Source: Lachancea kluyveri NRRL Y-12651 (Eukaryota > Ascomycota > Saccharomycetes > Saccharomycetales > Saccharomycetaceae). From it: a stretch of DNA of 64,000 nt. Within the stretch, counting starts at the first letter, position 1, and each line of letters starts with the position of its first letter. The position numbers and the translations under genes are program-made. Shown here one piece after another: positions 63,909 through 64,000 of this stretch. The DNA is taken from the NCBI GenBank assembly GCA_000149225.2, contig CM000687.1, positions 486,501-550,500 on the forward strand, in the 5' to 3' direction. The notes under the pieces were generated by a model. That model was not told the origin of the DNA. It saw only the letters and a list, made by a program, of their open reading frames with translations, and searched no databases.

Positions 63909-64000
63909 CGCATATGATTGTGTACACCAGATAGTTTTTAACAATATGTTATTCTTCGTGTTGCTTTACAATCCCGGTTTCATTTTCCTTTCTTTTTTTT
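63909..64000. other. 3' end region after the sugar-porter gene
   Basis: The last 92 bp to the window edge, T-rich, no gene start seen. Confidence 0.5.

Overview
The window is nuclear DNA from a budding yeast of the Saccharomycetaceae. Its gene products read as clear counterparts of Saccharomyces cerevisiae proteins, and introns are rare with GTATGT and TACTAAC signals. The gene order is what marks it out. Neighbours that lie on S. cerevisiae chromosomes VII-left (YGL093 to YGL104), XVI-left (YPL177 to YPL183) and II-right (YBR241 to YBR250) are interleaved here as single copies. That is the double-conserved synteny expected of a lineage that branched before the whole-genome duplication. A Torulaspora/Zygosaccharomyces-type yeast fits, but the genus is inference.

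Layout. 1-20.9 kb: SPC105 (partial), RTC6 (with an intron), RTT10, PAN2, TCO89, VPS45, CTI6, PPQ1, a tRNA-Glu with a solo delta-like LTR upstream of it, CBC2 and the single CUP9/TOS8 homeobox gene. 20.9-25.5 kb: a 3-kb gene-free stretch, then SPO23, an arrestin-like gene with two PPxY motifs. 25.6-34.1 kb: an accessory maltose cluster (maltase, alpha-glucoside transporter, maltase) inserted between SPO23 and ARO4, which are neighbours in S. cerevisiae. 35-43.5 kb: ARO4, HIS7, SRM1, an unrecognised secreted or membrane protein gene, ENP1. 44.6-64 kb: USE1, a broken CPS1-type carboxypeptidase gene, LSG1, RRT2/DPH7, ISW1, a GPX2/HYR1 peroxidase, SEH1, ALG7, a YGL101W/YBR242W HD-domain hydrolase, RPL28 (521-nt intron) and a VPS73/YBR241C sugar-porter gene.

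Most of the window is housekeeping: mRNA capping and decay, ribosome assembly, nuclear transport, amino-acid synthesis, vesicle traffic and chromatin. The accessory part is the MAL cluster. The transporter imports alpha-glucosides and the two cytosolic maltases cut them to glucose. The two maltase genes are inverted relative to each other and near-identical at both ends but clearly diverged in the middle, a strong sign of ongoing gene conversion. No activator gene of the MAL type is present.

I did not find a wholly new multi-gene system. The best candidates for new biology are the unrecognised secreted protein at 40.8 kb, the mosaic inverted maltase pair, the RTC6 intron, and the Ty1/Ty2-like LTR outside Saccharomyces. 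Gene identities rest on recalled family sequences and synteny; no searches were run.
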